A stretch of DNA of 64,000 nucleotides from Clostridiales bacterium. Its GTDB lineage: Bacteria > Bacillota > Clostridia > Lachnospirales > Lachnospiraceae. A program made the position numbers and the translations under genes. This document shows positions 63,747 to 64,000 of this stretch, piece after piece. The notes beneath the pieces are model-generated. The model had not been told where the DNA came from and did no database searches. It saw only the letters and a list, made by a program, of their open reading frames with translations. Location: assembly GCA_012519695.1 (NCBI GenBank), contig JAAYPT010000104.1:1-64000 (forward strand), written 5' to 3'. Every line of letters starts with the position of its first letter. Position 1 is the first letter of the stretch.

Positions 63747-64000
63747 CTACAATTCATTCTTTCCAGAGCTTACAGTAATTGCAGTTTCTACCGGAAGAAT
63801 GAAAATCTTTCCATCTCCAAAAGCTCCTTCATCATTTGTCTTAGATGTTTTTACAATAATATCTGTTACTTTTGTTACATCTTCATCTTCTACAACCAAC
63901 ATCAACATTTCTTTTGGAATTTCATCATAATAAACATCATCTACTTTCAGTCCTCTCTGTTTTCCACGTCCTAAAATTCCAAATCTGGTTACTGCACGAT
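63747..64000 (-). CDS. PII family protein, C-terminal part (NifI1-like), cut by the window edge
   Basis: The minus-strand frame is open from the right edge to a TAG at 63749-63747, 84 codons without a start. It reads RFGILGRGKQRG...DDVYYDEIPKEMLMLVVEDE and GDGKIFILPVETAITV, clearly a second PII protein with the NifI1-type GRGKQ segment. Paired PII genes of this kind are known next to nitrogenase or ammonium genes, but no nitrogenase is visible here. Confidence 0.88.
   Translation of the reverse strand, partial: RAVTRFGILGRGKQRGLKVDDVYYDEIPKEMLMLVVEDEDVTKVTDIIVKTSKTNDEGAFGDGKIFILPVETAITVSSGKNEL

Noticed and set aside
5029-63749. Genome-wide recoding of TAG as a sense codon to explain the two interrupted genes
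   Set aside because: TAG ends several intact genes exactly where the next gene begins (5029, 8871, 63747), so it works as a normal stop here.
1-64000. CRISPR array, tRNA/rRNA genes, insertion sequences, prophage
   Set aside because: No regular repeat-spacer pattern, cloverleaf-like gene, transposase or phage structural gene was seen on either strand.

Overview
The window reads as low-GC chromosomal DNA of a gut-type anaerobic Firmicute, most likely family Lachnospiraceae (class Clostridia). Signs are AT-rich intergenic DNA, strong AGGAGG ribosome binding sites, clostridial DUF3793 and DUF2325 proteins, a fused urease UreAB subunit, the carboxynorspermidine route to polyamines, and a TetM-like GTPase fused to a Rae1-type nuclease. 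I cannot name the genus. Almost all genes are on the minus strand. Only the first partial gene (queuosine-precursor transporter) and the DtxR-type regulator at 33.4 kb are on the plus strand.

2-13.7 kb is one long minus-strand unit. A strong promoter and a ~315 nt leader ending in an intrinsic terminator precede speA-speE-speB-carboxynorspermidine dehydrogenase-nspC (polyamines from arginine). A NikABCDE/Dpp-like ABC importer, an ECF S-component, a class V aminotransferase and a small DUF protein follow. 13.8-15.4 kb holds a DUF3793-flavodoxin-DUF2325 operon whose promoter carries a GTTAG-N6-CTAAC dyad.

15.4-25.6 kb is an accessory island. Its promoter is at 25.6 kb. It encodes two small helical T7SS-type partner proteins, an LXG-like effector split by an in-frame TAG, and then a run of paralogous six-helix membrane proteins (three in tandem, a fourth farther on, and a 52-bp relic of a fifth). 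I interpret these as immunity genes. An APH-like kinase, an unrelated membrane protein and a 0.9-kDa-residue-scale (~945 aa) beta-helix-like surface protein with a TAG at codon 3 also lie here.

25.6-33.8 kb holds a ZIP metal transporter, a GH53 galactanase, a large unknown protein, and the feoA-feoA-feoB-fur-like operon, divergent from a DtxR-family regulator. The feo promoter has the same GTTAG-N6-CTAAC dyad across its -10 and a Fur-box-like dyad downstream. The flavodoxin operon probably belongs to the same iron regulon. 33.8-41.5 kb encodes two YhgE/Pip membrane proteins (one frameshifted in an A7 run) and the TetM-like/Rae1 fusion. 41.6-48.7 kb encodes ptsG-licT-ptsH-ptsI with a RAT/terminator antitermination switch, plus a second HPr coupled to a membrane diguanylate cyclase. 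48.8-50.5 kb is a subtilase.

50.6-64 kb has two nitrogen-related units: the complete urease operon ureAB-C-E-F-G-D, whose promoter lies in a 15-bp perfect dyad, and upstream of it a long operon of two PII proteins, a NitT/TauT-type ABC transporter, a nitrilase-family amidase, two iron-type alcohol dehydrogenases, a class III aminotransferase and an aldehyde dehydrogenase. Together these look like uptake and deamination of a small nitrogen compound next to urea use. No rRNA, tRNA, transposase or CRISPR array was seen.
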